A DNA stretch of 33,587 bases from Holophaga sp. (lineage in GTDB: Bacteria; Acidobacteriota; Holophagae; Holophagales; Holophagaceae): contig JARLGP010000191.1 in assembly GCA_031292735.1 (NCBI GenBank), positions 1 to 33,587 of the forward strand. Reading direction: 5' to 3'. Made by a program: the position numbers and the translations under genes. Shown here piece after piece: positions 17,385 to 26,323 of this stretch (positions are counted from its first letter, which is position 1; each line of letters starts with the position of its first letter). Below the pieces are notes generated by a model. It did no database searches. It was not told the DNA's origin and was given only the letters and a program-made list of their open reading frames with translations.

Positions 17385-19049
17385 ATGCGCCCAAGCCACC
17401 TGATCCTTCATGCCGCGGCCCTCCTGGTGCTTGCCTGCCCGCTCCGGGCCGTGCGGATCACCCGCACCTACGCCCTGGAAAACCGGTCAGAGGCCCCGTG
17501 GCTGGTCCAGGCTCCGACCCGTCCGTCAGCGGCCGCTGGCGGCGAGATCGCCGAGGGCAGCGAGGGCGATGAGCGCAACGAGATCGTCGAGCGGGCTGAG
17601 ATCCAGGTCACGAACGCAGGCCCCGGCCCGAACGCGTGGACCGAGGCGTCCCCGGCGCCGGGGTTCTCCGGGCAGCTCGAGGCCCGTTCCACCCTCACCC
17701 TGGCCGTCACCTTCGAAGCCTCCTCCGCGCCCCCCGTGCTTCATCTGTTCCGCACCCCCGCCGCCACCCAGGAGCCGGTGCTCCTGGATCTGGCCGGCCC
17801 CCGTTCCGGGACCGACGCCGGCGACGGGCTGGACGGCAGGTTCATCCTCCCCCTGGACGAAGCGCCGCCGGAACCGGTGGACGCCCCCACCGCCAGCCCG
17901 GCTCCGCGGTCCACCCCTTCCCTGCCCGGCGATCCTTCCAGCCATGCGGGCCCAGCTGCGCCGGGCCCGGACGAAGGTGGCGTCCCGGCCGTCGGCCCCG
18001 GTCGGCTGTCCCCGGCGACCTCCACGGCCGGCCCGGCCGAGGACGCGCCCGATCCCATCCTGGCGGCCACCGAGAGGATCCAGGAGTACTGCACCAAGGA
18101 CCTGGTCGCGACCCTGGCGACCGGCTTCCCGGAGCCGGCCCTGGCGGCCCTGGCCGGGCCGTTGGGCGAACTGGCGGACTGCAGGAAGGCCTTCGGGGTC
18201 CAGTGGGCCGCCATGCACCAGCTGCTGGCGCGGGTCGCGGCCCCCACCGCGCTCACCATCCCCAATTATGTAAAGACCCTAAAAGTGGTCCTGGTCCTGC
18301 TGGAAGGTTGCGAAGACAAGGCGCGGGAAACCTTCGTCCGGCAGGCGGACTGCATCATGGTCCGAACGCAGCCGCCCATCCTCAAGGCCCTGGGGGCCAC
18401 CCAGCGTCGGCTGGTGAGCCTGCCGGCCTCCCACACCCAGGAGACGGCCGAAGCTTTGGCGGCGGAGTACCGCCTGCTTTCGGCCCAGTGGCAGGCGACC
18501 CAGTGCCTGGCCATGGAATGGGCCGCCACCGCCACCAGCGCGCCGTGGTCGGTCTGGCGGGACGCCATGAAGCTGCCGCGCCGTACGGCCGCCATGGATC
18601 TGTACCTGGGCTGGACCGGGGCCCCGGCTCCCTTCCTGGCGACCCTGGGCCATGGCCCGGACCGGATCCGCTTCATCACCTCCGATCAGCGGATCCGGAA
18701 CATGGCCCTGGCCTGCGGCCTGGATGCCGACACCTTGACCACCTTCGACCTGGAGGCCTGGATGCGCGTGCTGGACCAGCGGCGCGCGGACCATGGCATC
18801 CGGGTGAAGACCCTGGAAGCGCAACGGGTCCTGGCCGAGGCCGCCCGGGACCGCGAGCAGGCCGACCGGGCCCAGGCCCGCCAGGCCCACCAGGCACGGG
18901 AGGCCGCCCAGAAGACCACCCGCCGGCGATGCAGCAAAGCGCGCAGCGGGCCCAGAGGCAGGCCGCCATCCGGCGCAACCTGCTGCGCAACAGCCCCGGC
19001 CTGCCGGCCCCGGAGCCGCCGCCCGCCCCCGCGTTTTCCACGCGCCTGA
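17385..19049 (+). CDS. Exported coiled-coil protein, unknown function, with C-terminal frameshift
   Basis: The ATG at 17385 has GGGGA 4 nt upstream. The signal peptide MRPSHLILHAAALLVLACPLRA may be of ordinary or lipoprotein type (LVLAC). A beta-rich N-terminal domain (ITRTYALENRSEAPWLVQAP) resembles that of the exported proteins at 4731 and 5463. A low-complexity Pro/Ala/Gly linker follows (around DNA 17860-18050). Then comes a mostly helical domain with several cysteines (for example EYCTKDLV, ADCRKAF, LLEGCEDKA) and a terminal coiled coil (LEAQRVLAEAARDREQADR). In the frame as given the last ~43 residues turn into Arg/Ser/Pro-rich nonsense (RRRCSKARSGPRGRPPSG). The sensible continuation is in another frame and runs to 19144, so the gene is frameshifted around 18905-18929. 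Function unknown. Confidence 0.72.
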   Translation: MRPSHLILHAAALLVLACPLRAVRITRTYALENRSEAPWLVQAPTRPSAAAGGEIAEGSEGDERNEIVERAEIQVTNAGPGPNAWTEASPAPGFSGQLEARSTLTLAVTFEASSAPPVLHLFRTPAATQEPVLLDLAGPRSGTDAGDGLDGRFILPLDEAPPEPVDAPTASPAPRSTPSLPGDPSSHAGPAAPGPDEGGVPAVGPGRLSPATSTAGPAEDAPDPILAATERIQEYCTKDLVATLATGFPEPALAALAGPLGELADCRKAFGVQWAAMHQLLARVAAPTALTIPNYVKTLKVVLVLLEGCEDKARETFVRQADCIMVRTQPPILKALGATQRRLVSLPASHTQETAEALAAEYRLLSAQWQATQCLAMEWAATATSAPWSVWRDAMKLPRRTAAMDLYLGWTGAPAPFLATLGHGPDRIRFITSDQRIRNMALACGLDADTLTTFDLEAWMRVLDQRRADHGIRVKTLEAQRVLAEAARDREQADRAQARQAHQAREAAQKTTRRRCSKARSGPRGRPPSGATCCATAPACRPRSRRPPPRFPRA

Positions 19050-19144
19050 TCCACCCGCTCCGCGACCCTGCCCCCACCTCTTTGCCCAGGACCGTGCAGC
19101 GCTACGCCACCTCGCCCTACCCCGCCCCGGCCTCGGCCGAATGA
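18929..19144 (+). pseudogene. Out-of-frame C-terminal tail of the preceding gene
   Basis: In the frame displaced from the main ORF, the sequence MQQSAQRAQRQAAIRRNLLR continues the coiled coil. It then gives a Pro-rich end (PAPEPPPAPAF) and stops at 19142-19144, 48 bases before the next gene's ATG. A single missing base in the GC-rich run around 18915-18928 would join the two parts. Either a genuine mutation or a sequencing indel explains it. Confidence 0.6.
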
Positions 19145-19192
19145 AGACCGCGCCGGATTGGCCACATTCTCTATTCATCAACGGAGTTCCGA

Positions 19193-21007
19193 ATGCGAAG
19201 GACCGCCCTGGCATTGAGTTGCGCCGCCTTGTTTGCGGCCCATGGGTTCGCGACCACGCCCGAATCGAAAAGTGTCCAGGTAGCCGGCACCCCGGGTTTG
19301 TCGGATGGAGTCCCTGGGGAAGGCAAGGAAGAAGCAAAAGCTCCGGTGCCAGCCCCGGATGTTCCAACCGGGCCAGGCAGGAGCATTTGGGAAACCTATA
19401 TGGATCCCAGGTTCTCTGCCGAACTGATCGCAGCGCACCAGGCCCACTTGGCATCCCATCCTGATGCGCAGGGCGATGGCACTCGGATGAGCATCGGCAG
19501 GTTGAGAACCCTGGGGGGCTTGGCCCAGATAATAAAATATACATACAACCACAGAGAGGAAGTCAAGGGTTGGAACAATCTGTTCAACCAATCCAAGCGT
19601 CTACCATCCCGCTTCATACATGCCAAAGTTAATGTCCCTGAACATTTATCCATTTTGTATCCCAGCGGCGGGGAAATTAGAAATATCAGAATTATTGTCG
19701 GTCATCCTGATCGATCCACGGAAATGGAATACGATGAATCTGGCGCACCCTTTAATTTGAATGATTATTTAAACAATAAATGGGTTTTAAAACGGAAAGT
19801 AAGCCGGCTTGCAATTATCGTAACGATGCGTGATAATACAAGAAATATATTATCTGTTCAAGATAGTTCGATGGTAGAGGCGCTGGGTGGATTTTTTAAG
19901 CAAAATGGGCAATTCTATGAACAGGCCCATATGAACACCTGGCCCGCATTTGAATCTAAATATTGGATTGAATTACCTTATTCAGAAGAGGCAAGCGACT
20001 ATTATGATAAAACTATCCATCCCAAGGTGATCGCGGACGTGCTCGAAGGGGTCTCCGACCACCCCGGCGCGATGGTCCTTGAGTTGGGCGCGGGGACCGG
20101 CGAACTCACGATGGATATCTTCGATCGCCTTTACCTTGTGGGAAAGGAGGCCTACGTATTCGGCACGGAACTTCTGCCTGAAAATGTGTACTTGGCCAAG
20201 AATGCCGCCAAGGAGTGCGTTCGGACCCCTACCCTGAGGTTGTCCTTTCACCCCTGTGATTCCATGCATCTGCTCGATGAGTTCAGCGCCAGGGTCGCGG
20301 ACGAATGGAATGCCATTCATAAGCAATACCGCGAACGCCACGGCCAGGACCTTCCCCTGGTGGTGGTGTCGTCCGGCGCCCTGAACCGCCTCGTCCTGAA
20401 CAACGTGTTCGAATCCTCACGGGTCATGCAGAACCTGTTTCGCCTCAATCCCGATCTCATGATCGCATCCGGGCTCACGGATACGCTTTTGACGCCGCAC
20501 ATCATCAAGCGCACCGGCTTCGCGCCCCTCGCTTGCGATGTCATCCGTAAGGAGACCGGTACCTTTTCCTATCGCATGAGATCGAAAACCCGCTCTGAAC
20601 TGCTGAAATACCATGAAACCAAGCTGCGGACTGATCCTTCCAGCCTGGACCTGTCCCTGAGCCCGGACCCCTTGGGCGTTCTGCGCGGGTTGCGCCCGGA
20701 GCAGCTTGCCGGCATCAGGTTCCTGGACGTGTCCCATGCCTTTTTCCGGGGGGAAGCCGAGGCGGGCCATTTCCTGGAGCTGGCGATGGCCTCCTGCCCG
20801 GAGCTGGAAAGCCTGCTTCACCAGTTCGGCCTTCCCGGCGATGGCATCCAGATGGCCAAGGCCATGGCCGGCCTTTCGGCCAAGGATCCCGGTGCCGACT
20901 TCCTCATGAAAATAACCAGTGTGCCCATGGTCGAGGAGCAGAACATCGCCTTTTCCAGGAGCTTCATCAAGAGCCTGACCGGTTGCGACGCGTCCACGCT
21001 GCCCTGA
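19193..21007 (+). CDS. Exported protein with a SAM-methyltransferase fold (paralogue B)
   Basis: The ATG at 19193 has GGAG at 19183-19186 and opens a signal peptide, MRRTALALSCAALFAAHGFA (604 aa). It is collinear over its length with the product of 2671-4575. Shared blocks are KVNVPEHL, then NIRIIVGHPD (NIRIIAANPD in A), FYEQAHMNT, VLELGAGTGELTMDIF (motif I, 295-310), GTELLPENV, LPLVVVSSGALNRLVLNN, SGLTDTLLTPHIIKRTGF and DLSLSPDPLGVLRGL. The acidic residue of motif I and the G-x-G-x-G loop are intact in both copies, so nucleotide binding may be retained. The segment coded by about 19515-20020 is AT-rich between GC-rich flanks, as in paralogue A. It lies at the far end of the exported-protein array. 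Substrate unknown. Confidence 0.82.
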   Translation: MRRTALALSCAALFAAHGFATTPESKSVQVAGTPGLSDGVPGEGKEEAKAPVPAPDVPTGPGRSIWETYMDPRFSAELIAAHQAHLASHPDAQGDGTRMSIGRLRTLGGLAQIIKYTYNHREEVKGWNNLFNQSKRLPSRFIHAKVNVPEHLSILYPSGGEIRNIRIIVGHPDRSTEMEYDESGAPFNLNDYLNNKWVLKRKVSRLAIIVTMRDNTRNILSVQDSSMVEALGGFFKQNGQFYEQAHMNTWPAFESKYWIELPYSEEASDYYDKTIHPKVIADVLEGVSDHPGAMVLELGAGTGELTMDIFDRLYLVGKEAYVFGTELLPENVYLAKNAAKECVRTPTLRLSFHPCDSMHLLDEFSARVADEWNAIHKQYRERHGQDLPLVVVSSGALNRLVLNNVFESSRVMQNLFRLNPDLMIASGLTDTLLTPHIIKRTGFAPLACDVIRKETGTFSYRMRSKTRSELLKYHETKLRTDPSSLDLSLSPDPLGVLRGLRPEQLAGIRFLDVSHAFFRGEAEAGHFLELAMASCPELESLLHQFGLPGDGIQMAKAMAGLSAKDPGADFLMKITSVPMVEEQNIAFSRSFIKSLTGCDASTLP

Positions 21008-21049
21008 TGGCCAAACCGCACAGGGCCCCGGCCTTCCACTCAGCCGGGA

Positions 21050-22057
21050 TCAGGCGACGGTTATCTTGTCCGGATTGGCCACCAGCCCGTTGAGCTTACC
21101 CGGAAACCAGGGGCTCCGCAGGATGGTCTTGAAGAGCTTGTCGGATCTCAGGCCCTTGAACTTCGGCCGGATCTTCAGCCCCGGCGTGCCCAGGGCGAGC
21201 CAGGCCAGGACGTGCCCAAGCCCGGTGGGGACCCACCGGTCCTGCTCGATCTCCTCCAGCAGATTATCGAATTTGATGAATTGAACACGCCCTTCCCAGG
21301 TGTGCATGCACCGCCCCTTCCTTTTCAGGTCGATGTTGTAGCCGATCCGGATCAGCTGGATGAAGCCGGTGGGCACCTCCTCGGCCAGCACCATAGGCAG
21401 CTCGCTGTCCTCGGTCAGCGCCAGGGTGGACTCCTCCAGCATCTCCCGCTCGAAGGTGGTGCGCAGATCCCGGTCCCCGATGCCCTTGGCGTGGGTTTGC
21501 GGGATGAAGGCACCGCCGAAGGTGTGCAGGTGTTCCGGGAAAGTGGCCACGTCATGACCGCGCCTCTGGATGACCAGCTCTCCCGCCTCCTCACAGACGA
21601 TGACGGCATTGGAGCTCAGGATCGCAGGACGTTCCCCGGTGTCCCGGAGCGCACAGACACCCGCATAGTCCAGGTGCCGAACCTCCAGCCGGACGGGATC
21701 GAGCCGCCAGTCGGGCGCCTTCACCAGGATCGCATGGGCGTCATTGGGGATTTCCCGCTCCTGGATCCGGGCCAGATGGTCCTTCCTCAGCGCCTCCTGC
21801 GCCTCCGTGAGCTTGTAGTCCCCCAGAAGGACGATTTCCGGTTCCATCCGGATCTCGGAATGGAAAACGACCTTGCCGGCCATCGCCTCGTTGAGCTGTT
21901 CCACCCAGTGGTCGACCCTGGGGGCCTTGAGGAGATGCTCCCGGCCCTTTGCCTTGGCCCTTTCCCAACTTTTGCCCAAAAAGAAGTTGAGCGCATTGGT
22001 AGCGGCCCAGAGACCGACGGCCCCACCAAGGCTGGCGACGAGCGTCCATTTGTTCAT
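21050..22057 (-). CDS. Membrane-anchored Nudix-like protein
   Basis: The ATG at 22057 has GGGGAAG 5 nt upstream (335 aa); a more distant start at 22129 adds 24 hydrophilic residues. An N-terminal hydrophobic segment (WTLVASLGGAVGLWAATNAL) suggests a single membrane anchor. The C-terminal half carries a Nudix-box-like stretch, HTFGGAFIPQTHA (178-190) followed by REMLEES (204-210), preceded by strands such as NAVIVCEEAGELVIQRRG. The box fits the RE-hydrophobic-x-E-E core, but the spacing from the Gly is longer than the G-x5-E-x7 consensus and the first Glu is not obvious. Catalytic activity on nucleoside diphosphate compounds is therefore uncertain. It is convergent with methyltransferase paralogue B and divergent from aqpZ. 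Confidence 0.7.
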   Translation of the reverse strand: MNKWTLVASLGGAVGLWAATNALNFFLGKSWERAKAKGREHLLKAPRVDHWVEQLNEAMAGKVVFHSEIRMEPEIVLLGDYKLTEAQEALRKDHLARIQEREIPNDAHAILVKAPDWRLDPVRLEVRHLDYAGVCALRDTGERPAILSSNAVIVCEEAGELVIQRRGHDVATFPEHLHTFGGAFIPQTHAKGIGDRDLRTTFEREMLEESTLALTEDSELPMVLAEEVPTGFIQLIRIGYNIDLKRKGRCMHTWEGRVQFIKFDNLLEEIEQDRWVPTGLGHVLAWLALGTPGLKIRPKFKGLRSDKLFKTILRSPWFPGKLNGLVANPDKITVA

Positions 22058-22291
22058 GCCCACTTCCCCAGACAATTCATGACAGTGCTTTGAGAAAGTG
22101 TAGCTTAACCAGGTGCAGGTCCGGCACATGCTTGCCCCGGGCGATTGGGGGAGTTCCCTTGCTCAGTCCTCATCGGCTCCTATGGGTACGAAGCCTGAAG
22201 GCGGACCTCAAGAGGTGGTAAAAAAAATCCCTTTCCCTGTTGAATTCCCCTAATACACTCATAGCGTTTCAATGAGCAGACAGGAGGAAGC

Positions 22292-22981
22292 ATGTCCATG
22301 CCCAAGCGACTATCCGCCGAATTCCTTGGAACCCTGTGGCTGGTGCTGGGCGGCTGCGGCAGCGCCGTCCTGGCGGCGGCCTTTCCCGGCGTCGGCATCG
22401 GCCTCCATGGGGTCGCCGTGGCCTTCGGCCTGACGGTGCTCACCATGGCCTTCGCCATCGGGCCCATCTCCGGCTGCCACCTGAACCCGGCGGTCACCTT
22501 CGGCCTGGCGATGGGCGGCCGGTTCCCATGGAAGGACCTGATCCCCTATTGGATCTCCCAGGTGCTGGGCGCCTGCGCCGCCGGGGCCATTCTCTACGCC
22601 ATCGCCTCGGGCAAGCCAGGCTTCAGCGCCGGAGGCTTCGCCAGCAACGGCTATGGCGCCCACAGCCCCGGCGGCTACGGCCTGGGCGCGGCCTTCCTCA
22701 CGGAAGTGGTCATGACCGCGTTCTTCCTCTTCGTCATCCTGGGGGCCACCGCGAAGAAGGCCGCGGCGGGCTTCGCGCCCATCGCCATCGGTCTCTGCCT
22801 GACCCTGATCCACCTGGTGAGCATCCCGGTGACCAATACCAGCGTGAACCCCGCCCGCAGCACTGGAGTGGCCTTCTATGCCGACGGCGGCTGGGCCCTG
22901 GGGCAGCTGTGGCTGTTCTGGCTGGCGCCCCTGATCGGAGCCGCCATCGCGGGGCTGGTCTTCCCGAAACTGGAGGACTGA
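22292..22981 (+). CDS. aqpZ: Aquaporin Z
   Basis: Water channel of the inner membrane, 229 aa, with six predicted membrane helices. Both NPA boxes are present (GCHLNPAVT, 65-67; NTSVNPARS, 186-188). The aromatic/Arg filter residues match E. coli AqpZ (F45 equivalent to F43, then H174, T183 and R189), which predicts strict water selectivity rather than glycerol transport. Long stretches agree with AqpZ ([26 protein letters not shown]). The ATG at 22292 follows AGGAGGA. It is a stand-alone gene, divergent from the Nudix-like gene. Confidence 0.96.
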   Translation: MSMPKRLSAEFLGTLWLVLGGCGSAVLAAAFPGVGIGLHGVAVAFGLTVLTMAFAIGPISGCHLNPAVTFGLAMGGRFPWKDLIPYWISQVLGACAAGAILYAIASGKPGFSAGGFASNGYGAHSPGGYGLGAAFLTEVVMTAFFLFVILGATAKKAAAGFAPIAIGLCLTLIHLVSIPVTNTSVNPARSTGVAFYADGGWALGQLWLFWLAPLIGAAIAGLVFPKLED

Positions 22982-23030
22982 CCAGGTGTCGCCCACCACC
23001 GGTGGATGTGGATTGAATGGATGCAACTCC

Positions 23031-25784
23031 TCAGTTGGCCGGCACCAGGATCGGGTCGCTGGTCCCGAGCGGGGTCTGCACCCGGATGTTGCCGGTGGCG
23101 CCCACGGGCAGGGTCACCTGGACGATGGCGTCGCTTACACCCCGGAAGGCGCCCGCGTCCAGGGCGTCGCCGTCAAGTAGCACGGCGTCGATGTCGGCCA
23201 GGGAGGTGCCGGTAAGGACCACCAGCTTGTTGGCGCTGCCGGAAATGGCGGCCTGGGTGAACCCGCCGATCACGGGACGGCCGAGCGCCAGGAGCATCTG
23301 GACGCCATGGGAGGCGGCGAAGGAGGACTGGGCCAGACCGAGCGCCAGGCCCTGGACGGTGGTGACATTTTCCACAAGGGCATCGAGCTCCTCCTGGTCG
23401 GCGTCGTCGAAGAGCAGGTGCAGGGTCGCCGCGACCCGGCCCGTGGCAGGTTCATAGACCAGGCTCCACAGGCCCGTGCTGTGGTCCACATCGAAACCGG
23501 TCATGGGCAGGGTATTGCCTGAAGCCACGACCCGCGCATCCACTTCGTGGGTCCTGATGGTGAAGTTGAAAAACTGGCCGGGATCCTCCCCGGAGATGGT
23601 GACCGGGTCGAACGGATTGGACGGGCCCGTCTCGTAGATTCCGCCGGTCAGGTCATGGTTTTGATTGTAGCCGACGCCGTCGAGAGCGTTGGGATCGGTC
23701 CAGTAGTGCGGCCGGAAGAGATAGATTCCGGAGTCGGGCGTCACGCCGTCGTACTGGTAGTCCTGGCTGACGACCAAGATGTCGACGGCGGCGGGAGCGA
23801 GGTTCGAGGTCTGGAGCTGGTTCTTGATGGCATCCGGCAACATCGGGTAGTAGGCCGCAGTGGGAAGTTGCAGGTTCAGGGTGTACCGGGTGAAGAGATG
23901 GCCGTCCCGGTTACCGCTGACGCCAGCGTCGTCGAAGCCGTCCGGATGGTAGGCGTGGAAGACCGGAGCCTGGGGCAGTTTGAGATCCTCATTAATGGCC
24001 GAACGCCGGCGGGTGGGAAAGTTCACCAGTTGCCCGGTGTCGTCGACGCCAGCCTCCTTGAGCAAGGGCTGGGGCAGGATCGTCCGGCGGGACGGCGTCA
24101 GGTTGAAGGGGTCCGATGCCACCGGACCGCCGGCCGGGGTGGTCACGGCGATGGCGCCGTCCGCCTGGGCATCGTCCGGCACCCGCACCCGGAGCTGGGT
24201 GTCGCTGTCCACATCGAATCGGCCCGGGTCGAGCGGCACGCCGGCGTAGGTGACCAGGTTGGTCCCGGTGAAGCCGACGCCGGCCACGGTGACCTCGGTC
24301 CCCGGCACGCCCAGGGTCGGGGTGAGGCTGGTGATCCCCAGGTTCGCTGCGGGGACGGGGATGACGAGGCTGCCCCCGGGAACCGGGACCGGCCCACCTG
24401 GCGTGAGCAGGGTCAGCGGCCCGGTCAGGGCTCCGGCCGGCACGTTCACCGTGAGCGTGGTGCCGTTATTGCCCACCGTCGGGGTGGTGCTGTTCACCCC
24501 GCCGGTGAAGGCCACTGCGGTCACCGGGTCCAGATTGGCGCCGGTGATGGTCACGGTCTGCACGCCCCCGACCTGCGCCGTGGAGAAGCCGGTGACCGAA
24601 AGCGCCGGGGACAGGACGCTGAAGACGCCTCCCGGCACGGTGATGGGCCCCCCGCCGGTCTGGAGCGCCACCGGACCCGAGAGGGCGCCCGGCGGCACCC
24701 GGACGGTCAGGCTCGAACCGTCCGGGGCAAGGTCGATCCCGGAAACAGCCGCGCTCCCGCCGAAGGTCACCGCCGTGGCGAGCCCCAGGTTGGCGCCGGA
24801 GATGGTCACGACCGTGCCTTCGGGGCCCGTGTTGGGGCTGAAGCCCGAGGCGGAGAGCACCCCGGTCTGGATGGTGCAGACGCTGGGGGCTGATGAGACG
24901 GAGCCGTTCGGCGTCCTCACCGTGATGAAGCCGGTGACGGCCAGGGCGGGCACCCTGACCGTGATCTGGGTATCCGTGTTCGCCACGATGGTGCCGGCGA
25001 TGCTCACGCCGGGGGTGCTGCCCGTGAAGTAAACCGCGGTGACGCCCGTGAAGCCGGTGCCGGTCAGAACCAGCGGCTGGCCCGGACTGGCTGGACTCGG
25101 CAGGAAGGAGGCCAGGGTCGGAGGGACGGTGACGGTGAAGTCGCCGTTGGACAGCCCGGTGCCGGCGGGGTTGCTCACCGAAATCAGGCCGTGTCCCGCG
25201 GCATTGTCGGGCACCGTGGCGGTGAGGATGGTGTCGTTGGACGCCTGGATTGTCGTGGAATCGGCCGACACCCCGCCGAAACTCACCGCGCTGACCGTGG
25301 TGAAGCTGGTCCCGGTCAAGGTGACCACCGTGCCGGGAGGGCCCTGCGAGGGCTGGAAGCCCAGCACGGTGGGCTTCGCAGGCAGGGCCAGGACCGTGAA
25401 GGTCATGGACGACGTGCTCGAACCGAAAGGATTGCGGACCGTGATGGCAACCGCCCCGCTGGGGGCGTTGGCCGGCACCGTGGCGGTGATCGTGGTGTCG
25501 TTGACGATGGTGAGAAAGGCTGCCGGGACCTGGCCGAAGGTGACCTGGTTCACGCCGGTGAAGCCGGTCCCCTGAAGGGTGATGGCCTGTCCCGGGTATT
25601 GACTCTGATGGTCGAAGGACGCCAGCACGGGCGCCGTTCCTGAGGGCCCCCCGCCTTTCCCGCCGCCGCCGCAGGCCGGCGCGCCCAGCAGGACGAGCAG
25701 GGCGAGGGCAAGGAAGCCGAACTGGAAAAGGCTCAGCTTCCGGAAAAAGACCTGGAAACAAAGGAAGGATCGCGCAGGGAACAT
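23031..25784 (-). CDS. Large TIG/IPT-repeat lipoprotein
   Basis: The ATG at 25784 is preferred over a TTG at 25796, although the ribosome site is weak; 917 aa. The hydrophobic signal LALALLVLLGAPAC with Gly-rich sequence after the Cys suggests a lipoprotein. Six or more IPT/TIG-type Ig-like repeats follow in tandem. Each has the signature P-x-x-x-x-x-G-x-x-V-T-I/L-x-G-x-G/N-F/L, as in GPPGTVVTLTGTSF, SPGQPLVLTGTGF, GPEGTVVTISGANL and GVPGTEVTVAGVGF. The ~300-residue C-terminal part (RRTILPQPLLKEAGVDD, then YQYDGVTPDSGIYLFRPHYW) is a distinct domain I do not recognise. The last ~80 residues look like one more TIG-like unit. Likely a cell-surface protein with adhesive or structural role. It is convergent with aqpZ. 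Confidence 0.88.
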   Translation of the reverse strand: MFPARSFLCFQVFFRKLSLFQFGFLALALLVLLGAPACGGGGKGGGPSGTAPVLASFDHQSQYPGQAITLQGTGFTGVNQVTFGQVPAAFLTIVNDTTITATVPANAPSGAVAITVRNPFGSSTSSMTFTVLALPAKPTVLGFQPSQGPPGTVVTLTGTSFTTVSAVSFGGVSADSTTIQASNDTILTATVPDNAAGHGLISVSNPAGTGLSNGDFTVTVPPTLASFLPSPASPGQPLVLTGTGFTGVTAVYFTGSTPGVSIAGTIVANTDTQITVRVPALAVTGFITVRTPNGSVSSAPSVCTIQTGVLSASGFSPNTGPEGTVVTISGANLGLATAVTFGGSAAVSGIDLAPDGSSLTVRVPPGALSGPVALQTGGGPITVPGGVFSVLSPALSVTGFSTAQVGGVQTVTITGANLDPVTAVAFTGGVNSTTPTVGNNGTTLTVNVPAGALTGPLTLLTPGGPVPVPGGSLVIPVPAANLGITSLTPTLGVPGTEVTVAGVGFTGTNLVTYAGVPLDPGRFDVDSDTQLRVRVPDDAQADGAIAVTTPAGGPVASDPFNLTPSRRTILPQPLLKEAGVDDTGQLVNFPTRRRSAINEDLKLPQAPVFHAYHPDGFDDAGVSGNRDGHLFTRYTLNLQLPTAAYYPMLPDAIKNQLQTSNLAPAAVDILVVSQDYQYDGVTPDSGIYLFRPHYWTDPNALDGVGYNQNHDLTGGIYETGPSNPFDPVTISGEDPGQFFNFTIRTHEVDARVVASGNTLPMTGFDVDHSTGLWSLVYEPATGRVAATLHLLFDDADQEELDALVENVTTVQGLALGLAQSSFAASHGVQMLLALGRPVIGGFTQAAISGSANKLVVLTGTSLADIDAVLLDGDALDAGAFRGVSDAIVQVTLPVGATGNIRVQTPLGTSDPILVPAN

Positions 25785-26323
25785 GGGGGCACCCAAGAAT
25801 TATTAATATTTAAAACATTGGTTGAGGCAAGCTCCAAAACCAATATAATGAGGGAATATGGGATAAAGCGCCGAAATCGACAAGCCGTAAATCTGTTCAT
25901 TTTATTATTTTTTTATAAATAATTGAGAATTCAAAAACCTCAAACGGTTGCGCGGCCGGTTTCACGGCCAGAATCGGGACAGTGATCCCGAAGACGCCAA
26001 TTCCTGCCATCCCATGCCTGCTTCCGGTCCGTTCCGTACAAGGCTTCGCCGGGGGTAGTCCCCAGGTTCCCTCTGGCCTCGCTCCCACACGCAGCCCCTA
26101 ATGAGGCCTTCGGCGCCAGGTTCGAAGCCCTGTACTGGGAGGACAGTGTTCCATCCCCCGCCATCGAGGCGGTCAGCTTCAGCCGCGGTCTTCCCAGCCA
26201 GCAGTGGGGCAGGGCGCCACCGGACATGGTCAACCTCCCCGCACTCGAACTCACCCAATATAAGTTCATAAATTCAATTTTCGAGCCGGTCCAGGTGCCG
26301 GTCCGCGCGGCCGGACTGCCCGC
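25785..26323 (+). other. Gene-poor stretch with a decayed coding fragment
   Basis: Bases 25797-25935 are AT-rich with no gene; they hold a + strand TTGAGG/TATAAT pair (25822-25827 and 25844-25849, 16-nt spacer) with no intact gene after it. From 25986 a + frame is open without a start codon. Between about 26100 and 26265 its codons have the strong G/C third-position bias of real genes and encode NEAFGARFEALYWEDSVPSP and then LPSQQWGRAPPDMVNLPALE. It runs into AT-rich sequence at 26265 and then antisense to the next gene. I read this as an internal fragment of a lost gene; family not recognised. The opposite strand is also open (25940-26269) but has poorer codon bias. Confidence 0.3.
25803..25830 (-). 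promoter_or_regulatory. Candidate promoter for the TIG lipoprotein gene
   Basis: On the minus strand TTGCCT (25825-25830) and TATTAA (25803-25808) are 16 nt apart, each a 4/6 match, in an AT-rich island directly upstream of the gene. The implied leader is very short, about a dozen bases or less. Confidence 0.3.

Noticed and set aside
17636..18928. Frame overlapping the exported coiled-coil gene
   Set aside because: Upstream of 18929 it is Gly/Arg/Pro-rich shadow sequence; only the part after 18929 is accepted as the frameshifted tail.
21020..21050. Short inverted repeat between methyltransferase paralogue B and the Nudix-like gene
   Set aside because: Only about 6 bp of stem with a 10-nt loop and no T-run; too weak to call a terminator in GC-rich DNA.
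26265..26323. Repeat-rich GC stretch downstream of the small gene at 26324
   Set aside because: Contains a short direct repeat (GGACCGGC-type) and a 5-bp stem but no T-run; not supportable as a terminator.
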